A stretch of 64,000 nucleotides of DNA from Mesorhizobium sp. ORS 3359 (GTDB lineage: Bacteria > Pseudomonadota > Alphaproteobacteria > Rhizobiales > Rhizobiaceae): NCBI GenBank assembly GCA_000824845.1, contig CCNC01000179.1, positions 62,001-126,000 on the forward strand, given 5' to 3'. Shown here piece after piece: positions 25,682 to 35,721 of this stretch (position 1 is its first letter; the number at the start of each line of letters is the position of its first letter). The notes beneath the pieces are model-generated. The model did not search any database. It had not been told where the DNA came from and worked only from the letters and a program-made list of their open reading frames with translations. The translations under genes were made by a program, and so were the position numbers.

Positions 25682-26002
25682 ATGATCACGCTCACCGACA
25701 ATGCTGTTGCCGCCGTCAAGACCGCTCTTTCCCGCGCCAGCGAGCAAGCGGAGGGCTTTCGCATTATGGTCCAGACCGGCGGCTGCGCCGGGTTCAAATA
25801 CATAGTGGGCCTGGAGAGCGTCTCGCGCCAGGGCGATGTGATCACGGAGACAGATGGGATCAAGCTGTTTGTGGACGCAGACTCCCAACCCTATGTCGCC
25901 GGTATGACCGTCGACTTCGTCACCGGGCTCAACTCTTCCGGCTTTGTCTTCGACAACCCCAACGCGCGGGACAAGTGCGGCTGTGGCAAGTCCTTCAGTT
26001 AA
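25682..26002 (+). CDS. iscN: IscA/HesB-type iron-sulfur carrier IscN
   Basis: A 106-aa A-type carrier that passes iron-sulfur clusters to nif proteins. The three cluster cysteines are present: GGCAGFKY (about residue 37) and the C-terminal DKCGCGKS (about 101 and 103). The ATG at 25682 follows GGAG by 11 bases. The gene stands directly behind a NifA/sigma-54 promoter and 16 bases before nifS. The name follows the iscN of Rhizobium etli in the same setting, but here nifU is absent between iscN and nifS. Confidence 0.92.
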   Translation: MITLTDNAVAAVKTALSRASEQAEGFRIMVQTGGCAGFKYIVGLESVSRQGDVITETDGIKLFVDADSQPYVAGMTVDFVTGLNSSGFVFDNPNARDKCGCGKSFS

Positions 26003-26018
26003 CTGGGGACTGTTCGGT

Positions 26019-27236
26019 ATGAAGCCTGTCTACCTCGACAACAACGCAACGACACGGGTCGATCCTGACGTTGTGCAAGCGATGTTGCCGTACTTCACGG
26101 ATCAATTCGGCAATCCTTCGTCGACGCACGCGTTTGGCTCCTCAGTCGGTGCGGCCATAAAAAAGGCGCGGCGGCAGTTGCAGGCGCTGATCGGCGCGCA
26201 GTTCGACGATGAGATCACCTTCACCTCGGGTGGAACAGAAAGCGACAATGCAGCGATCCTTTCGGCGCTCGAGGTCACGCCCGACCGAACCGAGATCGTG
26301 ACGTCCGCAGTCGAGCATCCCGCCGTATTGGCGCTGTGCGCGCATCTTGAGCAGACTCGCCGCGTCAAGGTCCACACGGTCCCCGTGGATCGTCGTGGCC
26401 GGCTTGACCTCGACGCCTACAAGGCAGCCCTCTCGCCCCGTGTGGCAATCGTCTCGGTCATGTGGGCGAACAACGAGACCGGCACGATCTTTCCCGTGGC
26501 CGAGCTCGCTGAGTTGGCCAAGGAAACTGGCGCCCTTTTCCATACCGATGCAGTGCAGGCGGTCGGCAAGCTTCCGATGGACCTGAAATCGACCGCTATC
26601 GACATGCTGTCGCTCTCCGGCCACAAGCTTCATGGCCCCAAAGGGATCGGTGCACTTTGGATAAAGCGTGGCGTGCACTTCCGCTCGCTGATCAAGGGCG
26701 GAAACCAACAGCACGGCCGGCGTGCCGGTACCGAGAACACACCCGGTATAATCGGGCTCGGCATGGCAGCCGAACTCGCTTTGAAATTCATGGACGACGC
26801 GACCACACGGGTAAAGTCGCTGCGCGACCGCCTGGAGGATGAGATCCTCCAGCGCATCCCAAGCAGCTATGTCACTGGCGATCTGATGGAACGGTTGCCA
26901 AATACCGCAAACATCACCTTTGAACATGCCGCAAGCGATGGAATCCCACATCTGCTGAGCCGCGTGGGCATCGCCTGTTCCTCCGGCTCCGCCTGCACCT
27001 CCGGCTCAATGGAACCCAGCCATGTCCTGAGCGCGATGCAGATACCACACGCGGCAGTCCGCTTCTCGTTTGCGCGCGACAACGGCGAAGAAGACGTCGA
27101 GCGGGTGCTTGAGGTCATGCCGGCAATCGTGGAGAAGCTGCGTGACTCTCCTGGTTCTGGGTCGCGTGGGCGAAGTCCCGAAGACGTTCGATCCTGTATG
27201 TACCTGACCGGCAGCAGAACAGGCTGCCATTCATGA
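26019..27236 (+). CDS. nifS: Cysteine desulfurase NifS
   Basis: A 405-aa PLP enzyme that removes sulfur from cysteine for nitrogenase cluster assembly. The PLP lysine is Lys203 in SLSGHKLHGPKG. The active cysteine is Cys326 in SSGSACTSGSMEPSHV. The start MKPVYLDNNATTRVD is typical. The ATG at 26019 lies 16 bases after iscN; earlier starts would overlap iscN. The last codons overlap nifV by four bases. Its tail after residue 380 (GSGSRGRSPEDVRSCMYLTG) looks unrelated to the family and may be a frameshifted extension. Confidence 0.95.
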   Translation: MKPVYLDNNATTRVDPDVVQAMLPYFTDQFGNPSSTHAFGSSVGAAIKKARRQLQALIGAQFDDEITFTSGGTESDNAAILSALEVTPDRTEIVTSAVEHPAVLALCAHLEQTRRVKVHTVPVDRRGRLDLDAYKAALSPRVAIVSVMWANNETGTIFPVAELAELAKETGALFHTDAVQAVGKLPMDLKSTAIDMLSLSGHKLHGPKGIGALWIKRGVHFRSLIKGGNQQHGRRAGTENTPGIIGLGMAAELALKFMDDATTRVKSLRDRLEDEILQRIPSSYVTGDLMERLPNTANITFEHAASDGIPHLLSRVGIACSSGSACTSGSMEPSHVLSAMQIPHAAVRFSFARDNGEEDVERVLEVMPAIVEKLRDSPGSGSRGRSPEDVRSCMYLTGSRTGCHS

Positions 27237-28453
27237 GCCGTGATGTCTTCCTCAACGACACGACCTTGCGCGACGGCGAGCAGGCGCCCGGTGTCGCCTT
27301 TACGACGGCGGAAAAGCTGGAGCTCGCCGAGTCTCTTGTGGCAGCCGGCGTCCCGGAGATCGAGATCGGCACGCCTATCATGGGCGCCGACGAGATCGAA
27401 GCAATTCGCGCCGCGGTCGCGCGGCGTCTCCCGGTTCGGCTGATGGCCTGGTGCCGGATGAAGGCGCGGGATCTCGATGCAGCGATCGAGAGCGGCGTCG
27501 GCGCCGTCAATCTGTCGCTGCCTGCATCGGACATCCAACTTGCCGCCAAGCTCGGCCTCGATCAGGCGGGAGCGCTCCAGCTCATCGAGGATATGGTGAG
27601 GCGCGCAGCCGCCAGTGGCTTCTTCGTCGCTGTGGGCTGCGAGGATGCCTCGCGGGCTGATGGCGGTTATCTTGCCCGCGTCATCGAAACGGCTGCGCGC
27701 GCCGGCGCAAGCCGTGTCAGGCTTGCCGACACGGTCGGCATTCTCGACCCGTTCTCGACTTTCGAACTCGTCGCCCAGCTCAAGGCAAAGTCTGAAATCG
27801 ACCTCGAATTTCATGCGCACAACGATCTCGGCCTTGCGGCCGCCAACACGCTGGCCGCGATCCGCGCAGGTGCGCGCCATGCGTCCGTCACCGTCCTCGG
27901 GCTCGGCGAGCGTGCGGGTAATGCCGCGCTGGAAGAAGTGGCAGCCGCGATGGCTGTCATCGACGGCGCCGATACCGGGATCGAGCTGACCGCATTGCCC
28001 GACCTCGCCGCCCAGGTGGCTTGCGCCGCCCGCCGGCAGACGGCGGCTATTAAGCCGGTCGTCGGCGCCGATGTTTTCACCCACGAGTCCGGCACTCATG
28101 TCGCAGGGCTGCTGAATGACGCGCGCGCCTATCAGGGGCTCGACCCGGCACTCGTGGGCCGCTGCCGGCGTATCGTCATCGGCAAGCATTCCGGCGCCAC
28201 CGCGATTGCCCGCGTGCTGAGCGAAAGCGGTCGCGATCTCGACCCGGATTTGGCAGCCGCAATCGTGGCTCGCGTCCGCCGCAAGGCGGCCGAGACGAAA
28301 TCGATCGTGACAGCAACTCAACTGGTCGAGCTCTACGATGGGATGTGCAGCGAGGCACGCCTCGCGCATATCGCAGTTCCAGGCCAGCTGGGAGACGTAC
28401 GCAGCGCACCACAGTTGTCCGATCGGGGAGAGTGCGATGAATTGTTCCGCTGA
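27233..28453 (+). CDS. nifV: Homocitrate synthase NifV
   Basis: A 406-aa homocitrate synthase (acetyl-CoA + 2-oxoglutarate), which makes the organic ligand of FeMo-co. The DRE-TIM barrel motifs are clear: LNDTTLRDGEQAPGVAF (about residues 7-23), FHAHNDLGLAAANT (about 193-206) and GLGERAGNA. The C-terminal region carries FTHESGTHVAGLL and IGKHSGATA. It is translationally coupled to nifS (ATGA overlap) and overlaps nifW by 17 bases. Many rhizobia lack nifV and receive homocitrate from the plant, so an intact nifV here is notable. Confidence 0.93.
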   Translation: MSRDVFLNDTTLRDGEQAPGVAFTTAEKLELAESLVAAGVPEIEIGTPIMGADEIEAIRAAVARRLPVRLMAWCRMKARDLDAAIESGVGAVNLSLPASDIQLAAKLGLDQAGALQLIEDMVRRAAASGFFVAVGCEDASRADGGYLARVIETAARAGASRVRLADTVGILDPFSTFELVAQLKAKSEIDLEFHAHNDLGLAAANTLAAIRAGARHASVTVLGLGERAGNAALEEVAAAMAVIDGADTGIELTALPDLAAQVACAARRQTAAIKPVVGADVFTHESGTHVAGLLNDARAYQGLDPALVGRCRRIVIGKHSGATAIARVLSESGRDLDPDLAAAIVARVRRKAAETKSIVTATQLVELYDGMCSEARLAHIAVPGQLGDVRSAPQLSDRGECDELFR

Positions 28454-28817
28454 CGGCCACCCCATCGATGTTACCGACATCCTCGCGCGACTGAAGGGCC
28501 TGTCGGCCGCGGAGGAGTTCTTCGCGCTCCTTGGGATCTCTTATGATCCAAAGGTGCTGAATGTCTCACGGCTTCATATCATGAAGCGCGTGGGCCAATA
28601 TCTTGCCGAAGAAGATCTATCCGATCTGCCCGACCAGGTAGTCGCGGCGCGGGTGCGCGCCACGTTGCAACGCGCCTATGAGGACTTCGCGACTTCCTCT
28701 CCACTGACGCACCGGGTCTTCAAGGTGCTCAAAGACCGCGATCCGAACAAGCCCGCCAGGCCGGGACGCACCTTCGTCCCGTTCGAGTCCGTACTGAAGC
28801 GGTTCCCAAAAGAATGA
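28437..28817 (+). CDS. nifW: Nitrogenase-stabilising/protective protein NifW
   Basis: A 126-aa NifW, which associates with the MoFe protein and helps protect it from oxygen. The family blocks are ILARLKGLSAAEEFFALLGI (about residues 14-33), YDPKVLNVSRLHIMKRVGQY (about 35-54) and HRVFKVLKDRDP. The ATG at 28437 has GGGGAGAG just upstream and lies inside the end of nifV. It is the last gene of the iscN operon; a NifA site for fixA follows 26 bases after its stop. Confidence 0.93.
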   Translation: MNCSADGHPIDVTDILARLKGLSAAEEFFALLGISYDPKVLNVSRLHIMKRVGQYLAEEDLSDLPDQVVAARVRATLQRAYEDFATSSPLTHRVFKVLKDRDPNKPARPGRTFVPFESVLKRFPKE

Positions 28818-28842
28818 GAGTGACATGGTTGCGACGCGACAA

Positions 28843-28858
28843 TGTCGAGAACCCGACA
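28843..28858. promoter_or_regulatory. NifA upstream activator sequence of fixABCX
   Basis: TGTCGAGAACCCGACA fits TGT-N10-ACA with a CGA/CCGACA dyad. It lies about 75 bases upstream of the fixA sigma-54 promoter. Confidence 0.82.
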
Positions 28859-28931
28859 CATCCGGTCGTCGTGAACACGCCCCTGAGAGAAATCAACAGA
28901 GCCTCCAGCAATAGGAGGACGCAAAACGATT

Positions 28932-28947
28932 TGGCACGAATAGTGCT
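28932..28947 (+). promoter_or_regulatory. Sigma-54 promoter of fixABCX
   Basis: TGGCACGAATAGTGCT keeps the GG and GC elements with correct spacing (TGGCACG-N4-GTGC). It lies 50 bases upstream of the fixA ATG. Confidence 0.88.
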
Positions 28948-28996
28948 GCCAACCAGATCAGACCCGCACCCGGTTAAAAGCCCAAAGGGACCGCCA

Positions 28997-29848
28997 ATGC
29001 ACATCCTAGTCTGCATCAAGCAAGTGCCGGACTCGGCGCAAATACGCGTCCATCCCGTCACGAACACGATCATGCGCCAGGGTGTGCCTACCATCATCAA
29101 TCCTTACGACCTGTTCGCCCTCGAAGAAGCGCTCAGACTGCGCGACAACTACGGCGGCGAGGTCACCGTCCTCACTATGGGTCCGCCCATGGCAGAGGAC
29201 GCCTTGCGTAAGGCCCTCGGTTACGGCGCCGACCGGGCAGTGCTGTTGACCGACCGCTACTTTGCCGGCTCCGACACGCTGGCGACCTCGTACGCTCTTT
29301 CCCAGGCAATCGCGAAGGTTGGCGAGACGTTCGGCACTCCAGACATCGTCTTCACCGGCAAGCAGACGATCGATGGAGACACCGCCCAGGTCGGACCCGG
29401 CATCGCCAAGCGCCTCGATCTCATTCAACTCACCTACGTCGCGAAAATCCCCTCCGTTGACCTTGATGCCCGCGAGATCAAGGTCGAGCGCCGCTGTGAA
29501 GGCGGCGCGCAGATGCTCAAGAGCAGGCTACCTTGTCTCATCACGATGCTGGAAGGCACAAACGAAATCCGTCGGGGCTCGCTCGAGGACGCCCTGTACG
29601 CCGCGCGCAGCCAGGTCCTGAGATGGAGTGCTGCCGACGCCGGCATTGATGACCTCACCAGATGCGGCCTGCGCGGCTCTCCGACGGTCGTCAAGCGCGT
29701 TTTCGCCCCTACAGCGCGGGCGGAAAAGGCGGCACTTATCGAAACCCCCGAGAGGAATTTGCGTGATCTTGCTGACGAACTTATCGCCGCAATCTTAACC
29801 CGCGGGCCAGCGCTGGAACAGGAACTCGCCTTCAACGGCGGCGAATGA
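28997..29848 (+). CDS. fixA: FixA, electron-transfer flavoprotein beta subunit
   Basis: A 283-aa ETF-beta-type subunit. FixAB with FixC and FixX forms a bifurcating complex that passes low-potential electrons to nitrogenase and high-potential electrons to quinone. The start MHILVCIKQVPDSAQIRVHP is typical; the ATG at 28997 is used because the frame further upstream contains the promoter. The ETF signature region VFTGKQTIDGDTAQVGPGIA lies at about residues 118-137. It is the first gene of fixABCX, followed by fixB after 15 bases. Confidence 0.95.
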   Translation: MHILVCIKQVPDSAQIRVHPVTNTIMRQGVPTIINPYDLFALEEALRLRDNYGGEVTVLTMGPPMAEDALRKALGYGADRAVLLTDRYFAGSDTLATSYALSQAIAKVGETFGTPDIVFTGKQTIDGDTAQVGPGIAKRLDLIQLTYVAKIPSVDLDAREIKVERRCEGGAQMLKSRLPCLITMLEGTNEIRRGSLEDALYAARSQVLRWSAADAGIDDLTRCGLRGSPTVVKRVFAPTARAEKAALIETPERNLRDLADELIAAILTRGPALEQELAFNGGE

Positions 29849-29863
29849 CGGCAAGGAGAGACG

Positions 29864-30973
29864 ATGTCGAGCGCGAATCGAGAAGCCCCTCGCCCTGCCT
29901 CCGGCCGTGCCGGCACAAAGAAGGAGCTGCCCGACCATTTCAAAGACTATCGCCACGTTTGGGTCTTTATCGAGCTCGAGCGCGGTCAGGTCCACCCGGT
30001 ATCGTTCGAACTGCTCGGTGAAGGCCGCAAGCTCGCCGACAAGCTTGGCGTCGAGCTTGCGGGGATCGTGCTCGGACCGCCAGGAGAGACCACCCAGTCT
30101 GCGGTAGCCGAGGCCTTCGCTTATGGCGCCGATCTTGTCTACAACGTCGAGGCGCCGCTGCTTGCCGACTATCGCAACGAGCCTTTCACCAAGGCGATGA
30201 CGGATCTGGTCGATGCCCATAAACCCGAGATCCTGCTTCTCGGGGCGACCACACTCGGCAGGGACCTTGCTGGTTCGGTCGCAACAACCTTGAAGACAGG
30301 GCTCACGGCCGACTGCACCGAACTCGACGTCGATACGGACGGTTCGCTCGCTGCGACCCGTCCAACGTTCGGCGGTTCCTTATTGTGCACGATCTACACG
30401 CTCAATTACCGGCCGCAGATGGCAACAGTGCGACCGAGGGTCATGCCCATGCCGCAGCGGATGGATAAGCCGGTCGGCCGTGTCATCCGGCACAAGCTAT
30501 CGGTAGCCGAGGATGACATCGTCACCAAAATCCTCGGTTTCCTGCCGGATAGCCAGTCTGGAAAGGCCAATCTTGCCTATGCCGACGTTGTGGTTGCAGG
30601 AGGCCTCGGTCTAGGCGCGGCGGAGAACTTGCAGCTTATGAAGGATCTCGCGCGAGCAATCGGCGCCGAGCATGGCTGTTCGCGCCCGTTGGTCCAAAAG
30701 GGCTGGCTGTCGGCTGATCGGCAGATCGGCCAAACAGGCAAGACCATCCGGCCGAAGCTTTACATAGCGGCTGGAATTTCCGGCGCCATCCAGCACCGGG
30801 TTGGCGTCGAAGGGGCGGATCTCATCGTGGCTATCAACACCGACCCGAACGCGCCGATTTTCGATTTCGCCCACCTTGGGATCATCACCGACGCGATCCG
30901 CTTCCTTCCCGCACTGACGGAGGCCTTCACCCGGCGGCTGTCGCCCCACAGTCGCGATAAGCTTGCGAACTAG
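29864..30973 (+). CDS. fixB: FixB, electron-transfer flavoprotein alpha subunit
   Basis: A 369-aa ETF-alpha-type subunit that binds FAD. The C-terminal FAD domain shows [20 protein letters not shown] (about residues 302-321) and [27 protein letters not shown] lies before the ATG. It sits between fixA (15 bases) and fixC (10 bases) in one operon. Confidence 0.95.
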   Translation: MSSANREAPRPASGRAGTKKELPDHFKDYRHVWVFIELERGQVHPVSFELLGEGRKLADKLGVELAGIVLGPPGETTQSAVAEAFAYGADLVYNVEAPLLADYRNEPFTKAMTDLVDAHKPEILLLGATTLGRDLAGSVATTLKTGLTADCTELDVDTDGSLAATRPTFGGSLLCTIYTLNYRPQMATVRPRVMPMPQRMDKPVGRVIRHKLSVAEDDIVTKILGFLPDSQSGKANLAYADVVVAGGLGLGAAENLQLMKDLARAIGAEHGCSRPLVQKGWLSADRQIGQTGKTIRPKLYIAAGISGAIQHRVGVEGADLIVAINTDPNAPIFDFAHLGIITDAIRFLPALTEAFTRRLSPHSRDKLAN

Positions 30974-30983
30974 GGAGCTGGAC

Positions 30984-32291
30984 ATGATCAAGGAAAAATT
31001 CGACGCCATCGTTGTTGGGGCCGGCATGTCCGGAAACGCTGCTGCTTACACCATGGCAAGCCACGGCCTGAACGTGTTGCAGTTGGAGCGAGGTGAATAT
31101 CCGGGCTCCAAGAATGTTCAGGGTGCAATCATGTACGCGAACATGCTGGAGGAGATCATCCCGGATTTCCGGGATGATGCGCCTCTCGAGCGGCATTTGG
31201 TCGAACAGCGGCTTTGGGTGATGGACGATACATCCCACACCGGGATTCACTATCGGTCGGACGACTTCAATGAGGCCAAGCCCAACCGCTATACGATCAT
31301 TCGGGCCCAGTTCGACAAATGGTTTTCGCGTAAGGTGCGCGAGGCCGGTGCGACGGTTCTGTGCGAGACGACCGTGACGGAACTCGTGCGCGATGCCAAG
31401 GACAAGGTGGTCGGCGTCCGCACCGACCGGACCGGCGGAGAGATTTTCGCGGACGTTGTCGTTCTCGCAGAAGGTGTCTGCGGACTGCTCGGCACGCGCG
31501 CCGGGCTTCGCGAGATGCCGAGGCCGAAATCCGTGGCGCTCGCCGTCAAGGAAATGCATTTCCTGCCTGAAGAGGTCATCGAGCAGCGGTTCGGCCTCAA
31601 GGCCGGTGAAGGGTGCGTGATCGAGGCCGTGGGTACGATCTCCCGCAGCATGGCCGGGCTCGGCTTCCTTTACACCAACAGAGAGTCGATCTCACTGGGC
31701 ATCGGCTGCCTTGTTTCCGATTTCGCTGCGAGCATGGAGAGCCCATACGTCGTACTCGACACGTTAAAAAATCATCCTTCGATCCGGCCGCTAATCGCGG
31801 GCTCAGAGGTGAAAGAATATGCCGCGCATCTCATTCCCGAAGGTGGCTACAAGGCGATTCCGCAGCTTTTTGGCGACGGTTGGGTGGTGGTCGGCGATGC
31901 CGCGCAATTGAATAACGCCGTCCATCGCGAGGGTTCGAACCTCGCCATGACCTCTGGCCGCATCGCGGCTGAGGCAATCGTGCAGGTCAAGAGCCGCAAG
32001 CGTCCCATGACCAAACAGAACCTTGCTCTCTACAAGACCATGTTAAACAAGTCTTTCGTGATCAAAGACCTGAAGAAATACAAAGACATGCCGGACCTGC
32101 TCCACACAAATTCACGAAATTTCTTTACCACCTACCCGCAGCTGATGTCGCAGGCGGCCCAGAACTTCATGCGGGTCGACGGCACCCCGAAACTCGACAA
32201 GGAAAAAGCGACCACTACTGCCTTCATCAAGGCGCGTTCGCGCTGGGGGCTGCTGAGCGATATGGTCCGCCTGACATTTGCCTGGCGCTAG
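30984..32291 (+). CDS. fixC: FixC, flavoprotein (ETF-quinone oxidoreductase-like)
   Basis: A 435-aa FAD protein of the ETF:quinone oxidoreductase type, which passes electrons from FixAB to quinone. The N-terminal dinucleotide fold is [40 protein letters not shown] (about residues 302-321) is the second FAD motif. GGAGCTGG lies before the ATG at 30984. The start overlaps nothing and the stop is 10 bases before fixX. Confidence 0.95.
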   Translation: MIKEKFDAIVVGAGMSGNAAAYTMASHGLNVLQLERGEYPGSKNVQGAIMYANMLEEIIPDFRDDAPLERHLVEQRLWVMDDTSHTGIHYRSDDFNEAKPNRYTIIRAQFDKWFSRKVREAGATVLCETTVTELVRDAKDKVVGVRTDRTGGEIFADVVVLAEGVCGLLGTRAGLREMPRPKSVALAVKEMHFLPEEVIEQRFGLKAGEGCVIEAVGTISRSMAGLGFLYTNRESISLGIGCLVSDFAASMESPYVVLDTLKNHPSIRPLIAGSEVKEYAAHLIPEGGYKAIPQLFGDGWVVVGDAAQLNNAVHREGSNLAMTSGRIAAEAIVQVKSRKRPMTKQNLALYKTMLNKSFVIKDLKKYKDMPDLLHTNSRNFFTTYPQLMSQAAQNFMRVDGTPKLDKEKATTTAFIKARSRWGLLSDMVRLTFAWR

Positions 32292-32301
32292 GAGAGACGA
32301 G

Positions 32302-32595
32302 ATGACAATCGCAGCGTCACGCATCGAGGAGAAGCTCTACCAGAATCGCTACCTGGTCGATTCGGGGCGTCCGCATATCAAAGTGCGACGACACCAGAAG
32401 CCCAGCGCCAACCTGCTCGCGTTGACCCGCGTCTGCCCGGCCCAATGCTATGAATTGACCGACGAGGGCCAAGTGGAGATCACCGCCGACGGTTGCATGG
32501 AGTGCGGCACCTGTCGGATACTGTGCGAGGCCAGTGGTGAGATCGAGTGGAATTATCCGCGGGGCGGCTTCGGTGTCCTTTTCAAGTTCGGATGA
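32302..32595 (+). CDS. fixX: FixX, ferredoxin-like protein
   Basis: A 97-aa ferredoxin-like partner of FixC. Cysteines are in [10 protein letters not shown] and [15 protein letters not shown], which suit one or two iron-sulfur clusters. The ending [15 protein letters not shown] is typical of FixX. GGAGAGACG precedes the ATG. It is the last gene of the fix operon, with nifA 154 bases further on. Confidence 0.95.
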   Translation: MTIAASRIEEKLYQNRYLVDSGRPHIKVRRHQKPSANLLALTRVCPAQCYELTDEGQVEITADGCMECGTCRILCEASGEIEWNYPRGGFGVLFKFG

Positions 32596-32749
32596 CCCAT
32601 GCACGCCCGCGCCATTGCCAGAGCCGATACCTGGACGCGATAGCAGCATGACAATTTGCAATTGAACAGGGGCTCGTGAATACTAGGATATCGCGAGTCG
32701 AAAGAAAGGCGCTTTGGGAGGGGCACCTTACAACCCCTGAGGTGTTTCC

Positions 32750-34510
32750 ATGGGTCAAGTAATGCGGGATCGGGAGCACAAGGTAGGGCTTCGCGACGCA
32801 CGGGCACCTATCAAAGCCATGCACGAGCCGAACATCCCGATCAGGGGAATCTACGAGATATCCGAGATCCTGACCGCTCCCACGCGGCTGGAGATCACGC
32901 TTGCCAATGTCGTCAACGCACTCTCCTCGTTTGTGCAAATGCGTCATGGAGCAATGGTCCTCCTGGACGCGGAAGGAGAGCTGGAGATTGCCGCAACCGC
33001 CGGCAACAACCACGAACGTCAATCAGAGTGGCGCAGCGTCATACCGCAGGCCGTGGTAGACCGGATCGTCGCTACGGGGACGCCGCTCGTCGTACACGAT
33101 GTCAGCAGGTCCGAACTGTTTCAGGCTGATCTTCCAACGGCTTCGAGTCGCGCCACCATGGCGGTTACCTTTATCGGAGTGCCAATAGAGGCCGAGGATG
33201 AAATCCTCGGTACACTGTCGATCGACCGTGTCCGGGACGGCGCCGCCAGCGTGCGTTGCGACGAAGACGTACGCTTCCTGACGATGGTCGCCAACCTTGT
33301 CGGCCGCACCATCCGCCTCCATCGCAGCCTGAGCACAGATGGTCAGCGGCTTGTCGAGGAGCAACGGAGACCGGAGAAATCGGTCGACGAGAAAGAGACC
33401 CGCCCTGCCCGGCATTCGCATGTCAAAATCGACGGGATCATCGGGGAAAGTCCCGCACTCAAGCAGGTGCTTGAAACCGTCGCGGTCGTGGCAAGGACCA
33501 ATTCTACCGTGCTGTTGCGGGGTGAAAGCGGCACCGGCAAGGAATTTTTTGCGCAGGCCATCCATAAGCTTTCGGCTCGCAGCAAGAAGGCTTTCGTCAA
33601 ATTGAACTGCGCCGCACTGCCTGAAAGCGTTCTGGAATCGGAGTTGTTCGGGCATGAAAAGGGCGCCTTCACCGGGGCTGTCGCGCAGCGCGCAGGCCGT
33701 TTCGAATTAGCGAATGGCGGAACCCTGTTGCTCGACGAAATCGGCGAGATTTCGCCTGCCTTCCAGGCAAAGCTGTTGCGCGTCTTGCAGGAAGGCGAGT
33801 TGGAGCGCGTCGGCGGTACCAGGACGCTAACGGTCGACGTCCGGCTCATATGCGCCACCAACAAGGACCTCGAGACGGCTGTCGTGAACGGAGAGTTCAG
33901 GGCCGATCTTTACTACCGCATCAATGTGGTGCCAATCATGCTGCCACCGCTCAGAGAGCGACCTGGCGATATTCCACGCCTTGCGAAGGCCTTCCTCGAT
34001 CGATTCAATAGCGAGAACCATTGCGAGCTCGCCTTCGCGCCGCCGGCGCTTGACCTGATCTCGCAATGCTACTTCCCTGGCAACGTCCGTGAGCTGGAAA
34101 ACTGCGTTCGAAGGACGGCCACTCTTGCGCGTTCAAGTACGATCGCCACTTCAGATTTTGCCTGCCAGAATAGCCAATGCCTGTCTTCCCTCCTCTGGAA
34201 AGGAGCCGACCGTGCAAACAACGGCTATGCCAGCGATGAATTCGGCCGCAACAGGATGCCGGTTGAAATGCCGCTGGGAGATAGGCGCTTCGGCGCCCCC
34301 GAGGGCGCAGCGGTGCCCGTCAACGGCCGCGGTCCGAACGATCCTGTCTCAGGTGCACCAGGCATGCGTGTGACCGATTACGACCGGCTGATCGACGCGA
34401 TGCAGAAGGCCGGCTGGGTTCAGGCCAAGGCTGGGCGTATCCTCGGCCTCACGCCACGGCAAGTCGGCTATGCCCTGCGTCGGCATGGTATCGAGGTGAA
34501 GAAGTTCTAG
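32750..34510 (+). CDS. nifA: NifA, sigma-54-dependent activator of nitrogen fixation genes
   Basis: A 586-aa enhancer-binding protein. An N-terminal GAF domain spans about residues 40-195 and the AAA+ domain about 227-465. The AAA+ domain has Walker A GESGTGKE (258-265), the sigma-54 contact GAFTGA (305-310) and LLLDEIG. A C-terminal helix-turn-helix lies at about 555-580 ([20 protein letters not shown]). Cysteines at 440, 452, 472 and 477 form C-X11-C-X19-C-X4-C, the oxygen-sensing pattern of rhizobial NifA, so activity should be limited to microaerobic cells. GAGGTG precedes the ATG. No separate sigma-54 promoter was found in the 154-base gap after fixX; readthrough from fixA is likely. A small AGGGG/CCCCT hairpin lies in the gap. 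Confidence 0.97.
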   Translation: MGQVMRDREHKVGLRDARAPIKAMHEPNIPIRGIYEISEILTAPTRLEITLANVVNALSSFVQMRHGAMVLLDAEGELEIAATAGNNHERQSEWRSVIPQAVVDRIVATGTPLVVHDVSRSELFQADLPTASSRATMAVTFIGVPIEAEDEILGTLSIDRVRDGAASVRCDEDVRFLTMVANLVGRTIRLHRSLSTDGQRLVEEQRRPEKSVDEKETRPARHSHVKIDGIIGESPALKQVLETVAVVARTNSTVLLRGESGTGKEFFAQAIHKLSARSKKAFVKLNCAALPESVLESELFGHEKGAFTGAVAQRAGRFELANGGTLLLDEIGEISPAFQAKLLRVLQEGELERVGGTRTLTVDVRLICATNKDLETAVVNGEFRADLYYRINVVPIMLPPLRERPGDIPRLAKAFLDRFNSENHCELAFAPPALDLISQCYFPGNVRELENCVRRTATLARSSTIATSDFACQNSQCLSSLLWKGADRANNGYASDEFGRNRMPVEMPLGDRRFGAPEGAAVPVNGRGPNDPVSGAPGMRVTDYDRLIDAMQKAGWVQAKAGRILGLTPRQVGYALRRHGIEVKKF

Positions 34511-34686
34511 AAGCCTGCGACGTCGAACGGTCAGGCCTCCTCGCGCCGTGTGCGAGTGGTGCCTTTGAGACGCCACTCGACGCGACGCATGTTGAAGCGC
34601 GGGAGCTACGTCATCGGTTTCTCTTTCCCGGGGCTGCCCAGGCCCGCATCCGCACTCAGATGTCGGCGGATCCAAGGAAGAAAAGA

Positions 34687-35721
34687 ATGTCCAACATGAT
34701 GAAGGCGCTGGTGAAGGCCAAGGCTGAGCCGGGCATCTGGATGGAAGAGGTGCCGGTGCCGGAGATCGGCCCCAACGACGTGCTGATCAAGGTCAGGAAG
34801 ACCGCGATCTGCGGCACCGACGTCCACATTTATAACTGGGACCAGTGGGCGCAGAAGACGGTGCCGGTGCCGATGGTGACTGGTCATGAATTCGTCGGCA
34901 CCGTCGCCGATTTCGGCGCGGCGGTCACCGAGTACAAGGTCGGCCAGCGCGTCTCGGGCGAAGGGCATATCGTCTGCGGTCACTGCCGCAACTGCCGCGC
35001 CGGACGAGGGCATCTATGCCGCAACACGCTGGGCGTCGGCGTCAATCGGCCCGGCGCCTTCGGCGAATACATGGCGATCCCGCAGCACAACGTCGTGCCG
35101 ATCCCCGATGACGTGCCGGACGAGATCGCGGCAATCTTCGATCCACTGGGCAATGCGGTGCACACCGCACTGTCCTTCGACCTGGTCGGTGAAGACGTGC
35201 TGGTCACCGGCGCCGGTCCGATCGGCATCATGGGCGCGCTGGTGGCGCAGTGCGTCGGCGCGCGAAAAGTCGTCATCACCGATATCAATCCGGTCCGGCT
35301 GGAACTGGCGCGCAAGCTCGGCGTGCAGCATGTCGTCGACGCCTCGAAGGAAAAGCTGCGCGACGTCATGCCTTCGATCGGCATGAGCGAAGGGTTCGAT
35401 GTCGGGCTGGAGATGTCGGGCGCCGCACCCGCCTTCCGCGACATGATCGACACCATGAACAATGGCGGCAAGATCGCCATTTTGGGCATCGCGCCCACCG
35501 GCTTCGAGATCGACTGGAACAAGGTCATCTTCAAGATGCTGCATCTGAAAGGCATCTATGGCCGCGAGATGTTCGAGACCTGGTACAAGATGATCGCGCT
35601 CGTTCAGGGGCCGCTGGACGTGTCGGGGCTGATCACGCACCGCATTGGGATCGACGATTTTCAGGTAGGGTTCGATGCGATGCGGAGCGGCAGCTCGGGC
35701 AAGGTGGTGATGGATTGGTAG
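34687..35721 (+). CDS. tdh: L-threonine 3-dehydrogenase
   Basis: A 344-aa zinc-dependent dehydrogenase that oxidises threonine to 2-amino-3-ketobutyrate. The catalytic zinc ligands are in [12 protein letters not shown] and GHEFVG. The structural zinc loop is [15 protein letters not shown] and the NAD site is [12 protein letters not shown]. Length is normal and the frame is intact. The usual partner kbl is absent. It is wedged between nifA and the nifB promoter, where a housekeeping threonine enzyme is unexpected. By eye its codons look more strongly biased to G/C third positions than those of the nif genes, suggesting a chromosomal origin. Confidence 0.93.
   Translation: MSNMMKALVKAKAEPGIWMEEVPVPEIGPNDVLIKVRKTAICGTDVHIYNWDQWAQKTVPVPMVTGHEFVGTVADFGAAVTEYKVGQRVSGEGHIVCGHCRNCRAGRGHLCRNTLGVGVNRPGAFGEYMAIPQHNVVPIPDDVPDEIAAIFDPLGNAVHTALSFDLVGEDVLVTGAGPIGIMGALVAQCVGARKVVITDINPVRLELARKLGVQHVVDASKEKLRDVMPSIGMSEGFDVGLEMSGAAPAFRDMIDTMNNGGKIAILGIAPTGFEIDWNKVIFKMLHLKGIYGREMFETWYKMIALVQGPLDVSGLITHRIGIDDFQVGFDAMRSGSSGKVVMDW

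Noticed and set aside
26867-28480. 537-aa frame antisense to nifV
   Set aside because: Shadow of a GC-rich coding strand; no ribosome site and no domain.
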